From NCBI GenBank assembly GCA_034769895.1, contig CM068372.1:237422343-237486342 (forward strand): a DNA stretch of 64,000 nt, written 5' to 3'. Below, piece by piece: positions 33,581 through 46,555 of this stretch (position 1 is the stretch's first letter; the number at the start of each line of letters is the position of its first letter). Both the position numbers and the translations under genes were made by a program. The notes under the pieces were generated by a model that saw only the letters and a program-made list of their open reading frames with translations, was not told where the DNA came from and did no database searches. Origin of the DNA: Magicicada septendecula. Its lineage: Eukaryota > Arthropoda > Insecta > Hemiptera > Cicadidae.

Positions 33581-35372
33581 TACTTTGATAGTTCACAAAA
33601 ACTGAAAGCTTTGAATGTACACAGAAGAAATAACAAAGCAACCATCAGTAATAAATCTACCCAAGGGACTAAGACTTAAAAATGCAATAACCTAGTTTCA
33701 ACTTCTGTATTACAGTATAATTTATGATGACACTTTACTAAAAAGGAAACCCAAGAGAAGGCAATTTGATGAGGATAAAGACATATTAAGGAATGCTGGA
33801 ATGTATACATAAATATATTTGTTTGGAATGTAATTATAATTAAACCACAAAATGATTTCTGATCTCAAGTTATTTTATAGCAGCCAATTTATGTGACTTT
33901 GAAAGATTTGCCATATAAAAGAGAACACTTCAAGTGGAAATGTTGAAACATTATTAAATCCATATTCATTTACTAACAGTGATAAACAAATACATACAGA
34001 TTTTCTCCTCCTAGTCCATCCTTATTGCACTTCTAAACTAAAATAAAATGTTTTAAAAACTGCAACAACTGTTTTAGAAGTTGTGCGAACGCAACTTCAG
34101 TAACTCAATGAATTTATACAATGTTCATAGACAACTTGACGTCCCTACTATGATTTACTTTTTACAGGCCTATGCATGTCCTAAGACAGATTTTTAATAC
34201 AGTAGATTCTCAACTCTCAATTTACCATTGTAACACATGCATACACCACAACAATAATAAAAATCACTATGAATGGTTAAGTTTTGGGACAAGTTCTGTT
34301 TTATAAATACTGAAAAAAAAACAGCTTCTTGTGGTAGTTTTTTAAACTTCAATCAATTTTAAGCTATACTCAAATGTTCTTTTACATACATGAAAATGAC
34401 TTCTCATTTTTGTCTGAAGAAAATGTGCCTTCATCGGTATATATGAATAAATCACACAAGAAACAAAAACAGGCTACAATTACCCGTATATTGTAACATG
34501 AATTCAATAACAGTCTGTAATGTATTACTGTCACAACTGACGGATGAGAAAAGCCAATGTCTCAGTACAGATGAATTGGTGAATATGTTTTCTTCTTGTT
34601 CCTAATGTTCCACATTATAATTAACATATTTCTATACTGGGAAAAAATTAGATAACAAGAAGTGGTGGCTGTAAAATGTAATCAACACAGGTATTTAAAA
34701 ATTTTGTACTTGACCACTGACTCAACCACCAGGATTTTTGAAGGAGTTCAGACAATTATAAAGATTTCTGCAACAATAACCAATAATAATACCACAGACA
34801 TTTTGTATAATAATAAAATGTGATTAAGAGCATACAAATCATACTTTTAACCAAGCAAAATGTACGACTTTGAACTATTTATTTGAACACATTCCTGATG
34901 TTGCAATGTGTTTAATGCTGCCATAGCAATTTGGTAAAATAAATGATTCTAACATCAGAGCATGCCTGTAATGTTAGACAGTAAATAGTTCTATAATGTA
35001 ATAATATGATGTAAAAATAGTTATTTACATTATCAATAAATAAAACAGTGAACTTTCAAAATACTACATATTAACTTTTACAAACCACAAACAATACACA
35101 ATCCGAAATAAGCTCCACATTATATACTAGAAATCGTATTGAGTTACAGGACAAGCTTCATTTTTCATTTAACAAAGTTCACTCACTCAAAAACTAAGCA
35201 ATTCTAATCAAAATTATGTTTCATACGAGGTATCAAGACAAATTTTCAAAGTGTACAAACTGTTTCCAAAGAAAAGTACAAAAAAGTGAGAAGTTTTAAG
35301 TTAATGCAAAAAGTGGATTCTGTTACTCAATGAGTTCAGCAAAGTTATGGGGTGGCCCTTGAGACGTCCTGC
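33581..35372. other. AT-rich intergenic sequence
   Basis: About 1.8 kb without a credible frame, terminal repeat or module. I see nothing identifiable. Confidence 0.4.
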
Positions 35373-38300
35373 CAAGGGCGGCCCTAACAGGGAGGCGCTC
35401 GGACACTGTCCCCCCTATGAATATGTTAAGGAGATAACGTATAAATAGATTTATTATCCGGTATATTATACTTCATTTCATATTTTTCAAGGTGATAAAA
35501 TTACCTTTTTTCAATAGAAAATAAATATTAAGTTCGAAAATATGGCGTCAAAACAATATGAATCAGCTGCTAATAACTGTCGTCTATATGGCTTGCACAG
35601 GGACACTTGTCAGTAGGCCGGAGGACACTCTGAGATGCGCCATCCAATACAATGTTGCCAAAGCCTCTTTACTAGGTAAACTAAAAATTCTCCAGGAGTA
35701 AAATGACAACATAGCCCCGCTACTCCAACAGGCGTTTCGGACGGCGGCCAAATGTCCAATTCCATTGTACGCATGCGTTTACCTGAACTTTTCGCGCCAT
35801 TCGCCCGAAGCCCGAACATAACCATGTTTTTCACATGTGTTTTCAGTCCGGTTTGTTTAGTCAGTGAGTCAGTGTTCATTCGGTGAATCTTCCGGCAGTA
35901 ACGCATAACATCGTCTTAAATCGGATAACTTTGTTCATGTGAGTGAATGTATTGTTTAGATCACATTATTTCGTGAGACTAATTTGAAATGAATTCTGTC
36001 GAGCATTTCAAAAACAATGTTTGTGATTTTGAAACGCGATTGGCAATTAAAAATTTGGGCACATCAAGACCAATTTTAAATATTTCACAGCCAGATAAGA
36101 ATGGGAGTAGGGTATTCAACTGAAAGTTTAGTGAAAAACATTATGACTTCGCAAAGTGGTTGTGATAAAAGCAATGCATTTTTCTGTTTTGTTTGCTTAT
36201 TATGTTCTCCTCGGGTAGATGCGGCATGGACAATAAATGGTGTTACTGATCTAAAACATTTAAAAGAGAAAGTAAAGAAACATAGTTCAAGTGAAAAACA
36301 TTTGAACTATAAAGTAGAATTCTCTCTGTTAGGATCAATCAACATTCAAAGCCAGTTAAATTCAGCCTACAGGCAGTCCATTAAAGAACACAATGAAAAT
36401 GTTGAGCAGAATCGGTATATTTTAAATCGTATAATAGAGTGTATTAAATTTTGTGGTTCCTTCGAGCTTGCTTTGAGAGGACACGATGAAAGTTCGGATT
36501 CGGATAATCCTGGAGTATTTCGTGGACTTGTTGATTTGTTAGGGGAAGTTGATAATATATTTAAAAAACATTTGCTAGAAAAAAAGTCTTTTCAGGGATT
36601 GTCAAAGACAATCCAAAATGAATTGTTAGATTCAATGCTAGTTGTAGCTCGTAACTTCAATTTAAAAGAGATGGAACAGGCTGAATTCGTTGCAATACAA
36701 GCGGATGAAACCACCGACATTTCAGTGAGAAATCAATTGGTTTTAATTGTCAGGTACACAATCGGTAGCAAAATCTATGAACGATTTTGGGGTTACTTTA
36801 CCCCGGAATCTTAAAACGCGCAGGGAATTTCAAAGTGCATTTTACAGCAACTCCAATGTTTAAAAATTTCAGAAAAGCCATTGAAATTGATTGCACAGAG
36901 TTATGATGGTGCATCTGTCATGTCAGGCAGTGTTAACGGTCTCCAGGGGCTTACAAAACAACATTACCCAAATGCTCACTATATTCACTGCTATGCTCAT
37001 AAATTAAATCTAGTGGTAGCCAAAGCAGCTAGTTGTAATACAAATGTCAGAGTATTTTTTTCTAATTAGGACGGCTTCTCTTCATTTTTTTCCCGATCTT
37101 CAAAAAGGACAGAAGTGCTGAATAGTGTAGTGAAAAAACGCCTTCCCCGAAGATGCGATACCCATTGGACATTCCACAGTAAAACGGTAACAACAATTCA
37201 CAATCACAAAGACGATATGGTGAAATGTTTCGAGCAGATCATAAGCGATGAAAGCGATGCCAGTACTATTCGAAAAGCATACGGTTTGCTCAATTTGTTG
37301 CAAGATGAAAATTTCCTTTATTGGTTATATATTTTCAATAAGATAATGCCTCATGTAGAAATTTTATTTTGTCAAATTCAAAAAAGAGGTATCAATTGTT
37401 TTTGTCAAAAGTTGTATCGAAATATTTAAAAATCATATTCAAAATGTAAGAGAAGGAATTGATGACTTCGTTTGCACAAACCAAATGAAAAGGAAACGAT
37501 CTGATGAAAACAAGGTAATGAACGCAAAAGAAATATGCGACATTATTTTGGTGAGCGTAAATGATAGCTTGTCATTTACTGGACATTTATCTTTGGCCTC
37601 CCTTTTTGACACAACATTTTTTGAAAAGTATCGAATAAATTTTCCAAAATATATTTTTGACGCAGTCCTGCAGCACTATCCTTCTATCGTAGATAATAAT
37701 AAATTGACTGCTGAACTTAATGTACTTTATAAAAGAGATGATTTTATCCGTGCTCCAGGTATTTCATCGTTGTTGGGTGTAATGATTGAGAATAATTTGT
37801 GTGACACATTCTCAGAGACTGTAAAACTGCTGAATGTTGTGTGCACAACTCCAATGACGACAGCTGAGAGTGAACGATGTTTTTCTACATTAAAGAGAAT
37901 TAAAAGTTTTCTGCGTAATACAATGACACAGGATCGCCTAAATTCTCTATCAATGCTTTCAACTGAGAGAGTTTATTTCTCAATGTGAAAATTTTAATGA
38001 ACTTGTGATTGATAATTTTGCTTCTGCTAAAACTCGTAAAATGGACTTCTTATTTAAATCGTGCGTCCGTTGAAATATTCTAAAATAACGCATTTTGGAA
38101 TGTAAATATCAATTATTATTATTATTTTGTACCAACAGTGTAGTTAGGCCATATAAACTATAAATCATAGCAAACGAATTACAGTATATATTCAATTATA
38201 TATTAAGTTAGTGAGGCTTTGGTGTTACGTGTCATGGAGACTGATAATGACAGTCAAGGAGTCCTGTGTTCTAATCACCACCGGCGATACAGTGGGTACA

Positions 38301-38619
38301 CAGCCTTCCAGATGTATCTGGCACACTGGAATCGTCCTAGGTGAGTACATGTGCACTGTATTTTTTTACATATAGTATTAAAATGATTTAATTTTTAAGA
38401 GATTAGATTTACTAGGACCAGATTGTCTAGGGTTACCGACACATTATTATTATTCTGTAGAGGGACATTCAGAAACCTTAAAACACAAACGTACTGATAC
38501 ATACTCTTAAATAAACCCACCAAAAATAATGTACTGAGTCTCATATATGATGCTTAAATGAACAAACAAGTAAAACATCCAAGTGTCCTCCCCAAGTTTT
38601 TTGGCCAGAGCCGCCACTG
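35373..38619 (+). mobile_element. hAT transposon, DUF4371/ZMYM-like type, decayed
   Basis: The left end CAAGGGCGGCCCTAACAGGG and the right end (reverse strand CAGTGGCGGCTCTGGCCA) form an imperfect TIR typical of hAT elements. The flanking 8-mers CGTCCTGC (35365-35372) and CATCCTGC (38620-38627) agree at seven of eight positions, consistent with an aged 8-bp target duplication. The length of 3.25 kb fits an autonomous ancestor, now inactivated in its transposase. Confidence 0.8.
35989..38073 (+). pseudogene. hAT transposase (DUF4371 / zinc-finger MYM-like), pseudogene
   Basis: Start ATG 35989 (MNSVEHFKNNV). The order is NISQPDKNG, a CDKSNAFFCFVCLL zinc-finger-like (TTF type) segment near 36165, the DUF4371 core with AIQADETTDISVRNQ near 36690, SYDGASVMSG near 36900, the CYAHKLNLVV motif near 36990, and a C-terminal hAT dimerisation segment (TTAESERCFSTLKRIKSFLR) near 37860. 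Lesions: TGA at 36121, a frameshift near 36160, TAA at 36812, TAG at 37067, a frameshift near 37390 and another near 37968. After the last one the natural C-terminus ends at TGA 38071-38073. At least six breaks mean it is long dead. Confidence 0.8.
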
Positions 38620-38657
38620 CATCCTGCCCTCCTTTGAGTTATATATTGTGGATTGTA
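38620..38657. other. Short gap between hAT and mariner
   Basis: Holds the hAT target duplication copy (38620-38627) and the TA (38656-38657) of the mariner insertion. Two DNA transposons lie 38 bp apart. Confidence 0.6.
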
Positions 38658-39995
38658 CGAGGGGAAGTCAAAAAGTTAGTTGCACTTGCATAAAAAACGC
38701 ATCATGTAGATTATTTATGAAAAAACTTTTATTTATATGAAAGTACAATTAAAGATCTACTTTTCTATAAAGTCCCCAAGTTTATTCAAACACTTATCAT
38801 AGTGCGACACGAGCTTCTCTATTCCTTTGTTGAAAAAATCCCGTCCAACGTCTGATAACCATTCCTGCGTCACAATTTGGACTTCTTCATTAGTAAAATA
38901 TCGCCGCTTTGTAAGGGCCTCTTTCATAGGACTGAACACGTGGAAGTCACACGGTGTAAGATCAGGACTGTAAGGAGGGTGTTCCCACTCCTCCCACTTA
39001 AACGTTTCGAGAAGTTCCTTCGTAATGCGTGCCGAATGAGGTGTTGCATTGTCATGCAGAAGCACAATCCCTTTTGTCAGTTTTCTGGGCCGTCGATCTT
39101 TAATCGCCTTTCTCAGCCTTTTTAAGGTTTCACAGTATGATACTGAATTAATCGTAGACCCCTTCGGCATAAATTCAGTACGCACAACACCTTTGTTATC
39201 GAAGAAAATGGTCAGCATCACCTTTCCGACAGACGGAACCTTTCGGCACTTTTTTGGAAGTGGGGAATGAGGATGTTTCCACTCACGCAAACTTAGTTTC
39301 GTTTCGGGTGAAAAATTATGAACCCAGCATTCGTCTCCGGTAACAATTTTGTCCAAAAAGTCATTACCTTCCTTCTCATATCGATCCAAAAACTTGAGAG
39401 CTGACAGAAAATGTTTTCCCTTGTGTTCTTCTGTCAATAAACGAGGCACCCATCGAGCGCAAATTTTTCGACATTGCAGTTTTTCAGAGATGATATAGTG
39501 TACACTTCCATGCGAAATACGCAATTCGGCTACAAATTCGTCTACTGTGATTCGCCTATTTGCAAGCACCAATTGGTGAACCCGTTCAACGTTGTCATCT
39601 GTGACCGAAGTTGACGGCCTTCCCTGCTGGTAATCGTCCTCCATATTCGTGCGGCCATTTTCAAACAACTCGCACCATTTTGAGATTGAGATGGCCTGGC
39701 GTGAAAATGCTAAGTCACCATACACTTCTCTCAACTGGCAATGAATTTCAGTAGGGTTGCACCCCTTTGCCCACAGAAAACGAGTCACTGCGCGTAATTC
39801 TAACTTGGATGCAACTTGCAAATGACGCGACAAATTTGATGGCTAACAATGGACTAACTGTTCCAACCACGTAGACGCGTTAATAAAGCTGAGGAAACGG
39901 AAGTTCAAACCAGTGTTGCCAACAACTTTCATCAAAATATCCCTTGTAGAAAAAAAAATACGGTCCAGTGCAACTAACTTTTTGACTGCCCCTCG
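38658..39995 (-). mobile_element. Full-length mariner transposon
   Basis: A 1338-bp element flanked by TA on both sides. The TIRs of about 29 bp (CGAGGGGAAGTCAAAAAGTT on the left, the inverse of CGAGGGGCAGTCAAAAAGTT on the right) differ at one position. Length, TA target and a single intact ORF all match a complete mariner. Confidence 0.95.
38757..39833 (-). CDS. Mariner transposase (D,D34D), intact
   Basis: A 358-codon uninterrupted frame. The N-terminal third holds the paired helix-turn-helix DNA-binding region, with the motif WVPRLLTEEHKGKH (residues 128-141) linking to the catalytic core. The catalytic aspartates are D167 (TGDECW), D261 (LLHDNATPH) and D296 (YSPDLTPCDFHVF), with exactly 34 residues between the last two, which defines mariner rather than Tc1. 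The enzyme excises the element and reinserts it at TA. Length is close to the family norm (about 345-360), and I see no missing residue, so it may be active or very recently so. The subfamily is not assigned. Confidence 0.95.
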   Translation of the reverse strand: MSRHLQVASKLELRAVTRFLWAKGCNPTEIHCQLREVYGDLAFSRQAISISKWCELFENGRTNMEDDYQQGRPSTSVTDDNVERVHQLVLANRRITVDEFVAELRISHGSVHYIISEKLQCRKICARWVPRLLTEEHKGKHFLSALKFLDRYEKEGNDFLDKIVTGDECWVHNFSPETKLSLREWKHPHSPLPKKCRKVPSVGKVMLTIFFDNKGVVRTEFMPKGSTINSVSYCETLKRLRKAIKDRRPRKLTKGIVLLHDNATPHSARITKELLETFKWEEWEHPPYSPDLTPCDFHVFSPMKEALTKRRYFTNEEVQIVTQEWLSDVGRDFFNKGIEKLVSHYDKCLNKLGDFIEK

Positions 39996-40079
39996 TATAA
40001 TAAAACTATGTATATATTATTTTAGTGTTTATGTCACTGTCCCACTGTTCTGATGCCACTGGTGAATTTTTTTGTCGTA

Positions 40080-40540
40080 ATTATTTTATACAGAAAGGAA
40101 TTAAGTTACATATGAATTTGATAAGGAACTTGACAACAAAAGCAATGAATATCAAGATGCATAAAGTCCTGCCAAAGAAATTTAGAAATAAAGCTACGCT
40201 TGAGATGCGAGTGTGCTTATATAATATTTTGGCTCACTCTGTAGCACTGTATGGTAGTAAACATGACATAAAGAAAGGGTACAGACTCCAAATTTTTGAG
40301 ATAAATTCCTAAGAAGAATTCAAAGGTATATATAAGAGATGGGATACGAAACGTAACCATACAAAATGAGTCAATGTGAGGCCACTAGAGGAGAAAGTAT
40401 ACAGATATAAGGTGAATTGGGAAGAACACTTGACCAAAATGGATGTAAACCACAAACCTTGCACATTGTGCCCTTATGAGTCTGAGGGACACCGTATAGT
40501 GGGACGTCCATTAAAAATTGGTAAATCGTAACAGATATAG
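40080..40540 (+). pseudogene. Non-LTR retrotransposon, C-terminal end of reverse transcriptase ORF
   Basis: The text LEMRVCLYNILAHSVALYGSKHDIKK, then (next frame) FLRRIQR, RDGIRNVTIQNES and KVNWEEHLTKMD, ending near GRPLK, follows the order seen after the RT domain of many arthropod non-LTR elements (L-YGSE-W, E---LRR, RD-IRN, Y---W--H--RM, GRP---W). At least two frameshifts and stops occur within 450 bp. No poly(A) or target duplication is seen. Confidence 0.65.
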
Positions 40541-43500
40541 TTATCTACGGATGATGACACTGTTTTTATGTGTTTGCACCTGTTGATGTGTTAACCAAAC
40601 AACAGTTTAACTTAATCTATAGCTAAAAATGCTTCACATAATAATCAAATAACATCAGTGATTAAAATTTTTTTAAACTCATTGGATTATACAAAATTTA
40701 TTCAATTGAAAAACAGTTAGTCAACAATATAACATTACAATCTCGACATAATGAACAGAGTCAACAGATATAGTATGAAATACTCCAAAAATCTGGCTCA
40801 CTTCGTTAAGTGACAAAATATAGTTCTTACAGTAAACACATTACGTTCTAAATGAAGTGTATTTATTGATATTAAACGTTGTATCAGCATTATTGGGTGG
40901 AATCTTGGTAATTCTCCAAAGTCATTCAGAAAACTACATAACTCCCCCAAAAAAGTTAGGGGTTGAAACCTAATTCAAAAAACTAAGTGCCAAGTCTTCT
41001 AGCACTCATATCCTTTCAATTCATGAAACAAGTAAACATTGCTGTGGATTACAGAATTCCTAGTTTTGAAATACACTAGCATCTAATAAAACAACGCCCA
41101 CTAGGGATACTAACATAAATGAAAACACATGTTGACATATCGTAAATGTTAATTTATATCAATGTGCAAGTTTCAGAAAGTATTTGAACTCTAACTACAA
41201 TTTAGAAAGACTTACTATCAACACTGTATACAAAAAAAAATTACATACCTTACAAATACACTTTTCAAAACTTGTAATGCAATCAAAAAGTAAAATGAAC
41301 AGTAAACTGATCATCTTTTGATACTATTTTGCCTGTATTTCTTGTAATTATATTTCATTTGTATGTAGTTTAGACAAACTAGCACACTTTGCGTAAAATA
41401 TTACATGTACCTAAAAGTCTCTTTTAATTTCTTCAAAAAGGAACTGAAGATATACAATTTTACTTATAATTCTGAATTTAACATTCCAATAATTAAAAAT
41501 ATCAACATTTAAATACCATATCTAGGAAAACCATATATAAATATATCCAGTAATTATATTCTCCAGTATTTACAGCTAAATTTGTAAGTAAACTTTGATT
41601 TTATAAACAATCTAATTTAATAGTTACTGAAAGGTTAAACATTGTTTCAGTATTAACATTAATGCGTATAATCATTTTATGTTTAAAACTAGTAAACAAA
41701 GATAAGTCGGAAATAATTTAATGTTCATGTTCTACCTTGCATGAATTACACAAAGCACAGTGAACACTGTTCTTAGCCTACTTTGTCCAGGGCATGCCAT
41801 TTATAAAATAAACAATGTTCTTACTTCTGACAAAAAGTACACTAAAGACACAAAATATATTGCATCTTAAATTTTAGAATTTTTTTTACCGAATGGCGTT
41901 AACACAACATCACATGCCGAACCATACACTCATTAAATACAACCAAATATTTCACTTCTATGATCTTTATAGGCAAATGGTTATGCCAATTCTAATAAAT
42001 ATTTTTTATGTATTGTTTAAACCACCACTATTTACATATCTTTCAACAGCAAAGATAGTTACCTACATTGACATGTTAGAGATCGGTAAACCACGGATTG
42101 CAATTAGGGAAAACAAACTTACACACAAAAAGCATCTTCTTTTGTCTCCTAACTAGCTTTTGTCGGCCATATTGTGCCTACTACCTTCGTACCTTTATCG
42201 ATGTTAACCGCAGGAAACCATTCGATTTTGAGCCAGTATAAATGCATATATTGCAAGCACGACGTAACGTGTAGTGCGACTGTATAATAACACTTTTTAT
42301 AGAATAATAATTTTCAATAGAAAACGGAAGCAAATTTAAAGATACTCAATAAATTCAACCTGAAAACGAATTACTTAAACTAAATCTGGAATAGTTTATT
42401 ATGAATGCAACATTTTCAAAATTATGAAGATTGAGAATTATGAATAATTTAATAATCTAAGATATGATAATTCAATTTAGTCTCACACTCTTTGTACTCA
42501 TATTGTTTCCAATCATAAAATAAGGCTTTGATGACATAAAAATATTCTAGGATCAAACGATTCTCTAAAATCGTATTTCAGACAAAGTAAAAAGCCATTA
42601 AATTTGATGTTCAAGACTCGTTCAGGTATAAAGATAATATAAACAATAACATTATTTTTGTAGTAGGATGTAAACATTTATTACACTTATAAATAACTAA
42701 CTGGACATTTTAGCTTCCTCGGTATGTTTAGGTTTATTGGGATTTTAGGTTCTATATCGTTCTAGTGCCTTATTAAATTAAATAAGTTAAGCTGCAATTA
42801 ATATGTTGATACAAAACAATATATTTTTATTCATTATTGATAAAATTAAATTTCAAGTTAATTTGCTTTAATTTTTACAGTTTGTAAATTTCTAGGTACA
42901 AAACCACGTATACCTAACGTAAATATGTTAAAATAATTAAAATAATTATTAATCCAAGAATTAAAATAATTAAGTTATTAATTATACACGTTAATTAGTT
43001 TTAATATTTTCACGTTTACATATGAAGTTTTGTAATTATTACTTCCAATTTTTTTATGGTTTCGTTTGAAACAAAAATAAAATATTTTGTTCGGTTATAG
43101 AATAGCAAGTAAAGTTGGTAACAGTGGTTTAAGGCACCCAACAAATTGTTATTTTACGGTCTTTTGAATATTCGTTTAGCAGAATTATGGTATATTTTAT
43201 TGTCTGTAAAATAGATGGGAATGATAACGTTTGATCAATTTCTCCTCGACCCACTGTGGATCAGATTGAACGCTGAAGAGTGTTTTAATGGCGGGTGCAA
43301 AATAAAGCCGTCGAATTAAAAAATGGCAAACTCAAAATAGGAAGACAAGGGCAGGTGCTCCTTGGAAGCTATAACCTTATTTTCAAACTGGTGAAGTACT
43401 TTAGGATTTGATTCAACTGTTATCTCATATGTACTTGCTACATAATTTTCACTAATACAGTGTCCTATACAAGTTAATCACTTTGCTAAGATTTGTACAA

Positions 43501-44404
43501 AAGTTAGCTAGATACGTAACTCTGTACTATCAGCAATTCACCTTTGCTACCGAACAAGGAATGTTGTGACGTATGCCATTCCACTGCACGCATCACTGTA
43601 ACACTACACATTTAAAATACGTTTAACACAGTTTCGGTGTGACTTGACTGTCTCTCACAAGGTATTTCTTGTAGCGAATAAAAAAAAACACTAACAATAT
43701 ATTCAATAAATTACACTTACATATAATGTACAAACGTTCGATCTAATACGCACACAGAATTACAACTAAATATGTACCGTATGAACAATGTTTTCAGAAC
43801 CAGTAATACCCCACCAACACAAGCACGCACTATCATTCAGTAAACCCCCCGCTCCTCAGGCGTCTCGGCAGCAAAACTGGTGTGCGTACAGTACCTTCTC
43901 ATTTTTCTGCAACCATGTGGAGATCTATCAACGACTATCAAGTGTAGGCCGAAATTCCTCAAAAATCGCATTCTCTGTTGCATATCAGTCTGCATAGAAT
44001 TAAGTTATACAGGATTCTTTCAATGCTTGTTCATCCTTGCATTAATTGATTTTATTAACTGGTTACAAGCTCTTTCCTTCATGGACTTCAGATTCACATT
44101 TAGATGCATCATCTATCAGGTTCAATCACTTTTGGTATTTGCCACAGGTTACCAGTCTTTAAACTGTTCTCTTGTATATTTATATTAAATAGGATTGCCA
44201 TCTATCAAGGTTTTCCCAGACATGTCGTTTTTCATGCGGCAGGGGAACGTCAAGGGGGAATTTTTGTCCAAGTCTCGGATTTTTATCAGTTCTTAAAACA
44301 GTAATGTTAAGAAATATGTTAGCTATACTAATGCATATTTAAGAATGTCCATGTGTCGGTTGCAATTAGTCAGTTGGCAAGGGTCTTTTGTGCTTATTAG
44401 GCTG
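40541..44404. other. AT-rich intergenic sequence
   Basis: About 3.9 kb. Frames above 60 codons (for example 41893-42156 and 43788-44188) have no recognisable motif and composition typical of non-coding DNA. No repeat module from elsewhere in the window appears here. Confidence 0.4.
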
Positions 44405-44575
44405 TAGGGATGCAAGTGTGTCACTTTTCTCACCTTTAGTCACTTTTTTAAAAACTTGTCACTTGTTATGACAAAATTACAAATGCAAGTGGTTATAAAG
44501 AACTTCAAACTACCTTGCACTACTGGTCTAATAAACAGAATAAAGTGATTAATCATCACCAAACAAACCTATTTT

Positions 44576-44691
44576 ATGGGAAATATACCTAATTATGAGA
44601 AAATTAAAAATGCTATTGATAAGGCAGATCTTCGACTGTCAAAATTACTCTTGCTTGGGTCAGATGGTCCCAATGTGACCAAGACTGTTAA
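44576..44691 (+). pseudogene. Transposase fragment with DGPNV motif, left part
   Basis: Reads NYEKIKNAIDKADLRLSKLL, then LLGSDGPNVTKTV up to the insertion point. LSKLL-(M/L)LGSDGPNVNKTV is a motif I recall from a widespread family of hAT-like proteins in insects and cnidarians. The frame continues past 44692 only as a chimera with the younger element's TIR. Confidence 0.55.
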
Positions 44692-46555
44692 CAGGGCCAT
44701 CTTAGGCCATGCAGGGGCCCTTGGGCACACAGAGTTTGGGGCCCTTTTAGAAAGTAAAAAAAAAGTGAATGAAAACATCAGTATGTACTTTTATTTAGTG
44801 ACTTTATTGGTTATTATGGTTAGCTTTATACAAATCAAATATAAGTGAAGTGATTACTGTTTTGAGAATTGGACTTACATTAATGATAATGGTTTCTTCC
44901 GGGATTTCTGTTGTTCTAAAATCTTCTATTATGTCCTCAAAGTCTAATTTTTGAAGGATATCACTTTCTATGCACATGATTGACAAATTAGTAAGTCGTT
45001 CTTGTAACACAGTCGTCCGTAATTCATTTTTTATTCTTTTTAGCTGTGAAAATGAATGCTCTCCACTACAATTGGTGACCACTAAGCAAAGGAATATCCT
45101 TGTAGCAACTTCCACATTCGGGAAAATTTCTTCTAATTTATCTGCTTTTATTAGAGTATGTAAGGCTGAGATACTCAAGTCCGCCGATTCATTTGCAAGG
45201 TTTTTCAAGTACTGCCTTAAATGAAAACATTCTGATTTGAGCTCATTAGCATTAATGTCTTCGTGATAGAATTCTGCAAATTCTTTGCATGTACTTGTCA
45301 ACTGGTCAGAATCGATTGTTTTTAACTGAGAAAGAAAACTAAAACGTTTGTTAACTTTCTTGTATGATTCTGAACGTTGCTTTAAATGAGCATCCAATGT
45401 GTCGATTATAGGAAGAAATGTTTCTATACGACATTTTTCTTTGCCATGTATAGTCTCTGATGGTCCTTCCAAAAAAATGATGCGTGTGCTGCGAATTCCT
45501 TTTCTTTGAGAATTATCTTTATAGTCAGCATTTGGATTTTTTTCTTTGGCAGCCGATTCGTACTGATCAAAATTACTGCGTGCGCTACTGATATAATCGG
45601 CAAGAGATGCAAAAGGTTTTGTTGCAACGTCCATTGTCAAGGTATAATTCTGTAAACTTATGCTTGTTTTATTGATGATTCCCAAAAGGTCATTCCATAT
45701 CTCCGTTAGGAGAATGGTCTCCAATTTTTCCATTTTTTTGGCAAGGCTTTGAGCCTTGTTTCTCCTGGTTGATCGGTGTTTCTGGCAATTGATGTTAAAG
45801 CTTCTGAAATATGATTATAACCATTTTGCAAAGCATTAAGAGCATCAGCGCGTGCAGACCACCTGGTTTCAGAGAGAGACTTCAGAACTTTATTTGCACC
45901 TAAACATTCTGTCATAATTTTCCATCGATTGGTCGAACCCGAAAAAAAATTGAACAAATTTTGGATGAATTGGAAGTATGCTACTGCTTCAAAAACACAT
46001 CCAACCGCCTGAACACCTACTAAATTCAGTGAACGTGTGGCACATGGGACAAAAATAGCAAATTCACATTTTTCTTTTATTCTTGTCTGAAGACCAGAAT
46101 ACTTTCCAGGCACATTTGGTGCATTATCGTAGCTCTGCCCGCGGCAATCCTTTATTGGAATATCAAGGCTTTCCAAAAAGTTTAAAATGATAGCTGCTAT
46201 ATATTGAGCCTTATGCTCCTCCACAGGTAAAAATTGCAAAAATCTCTCGATAGGCTCTCCGTCTTTTATGTATCGAGTGATGAAAGTCAGTTGGTCAACA
46301 TGGGAGAGATCTGGTGTGGAATCCACGCTTATTGAGTAGTATTTCGCTGCTTTCAATTCATTAACAATCGTCGTTAACACTTGCTGTCCCATTATATTAA
46401 TAAATTCATTGCAAATATTTGCAGACAAACATGATGTACTTCCTTTTCCACGATTTCCACAGTTTTGCATATGATCAGCAAGAAAAGGGTCAAATTCACT
46501 AATTAGTTCTAAGCATCCCAAATAATTACTGTTATTTTGAGACCTCAAAATTTCA

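Noticed and set aside
35610..35906. 98-codon minus-strand frame in the hAT 5' region
   Set aside because: Lies in the untranslated leader of the plus-strand hAT, with no recognisable motif.
44593..44778. 61-codon minus-strand frame
   Set aside because: Antisense to the transposase fragment and crosses the hAT insertion junction.
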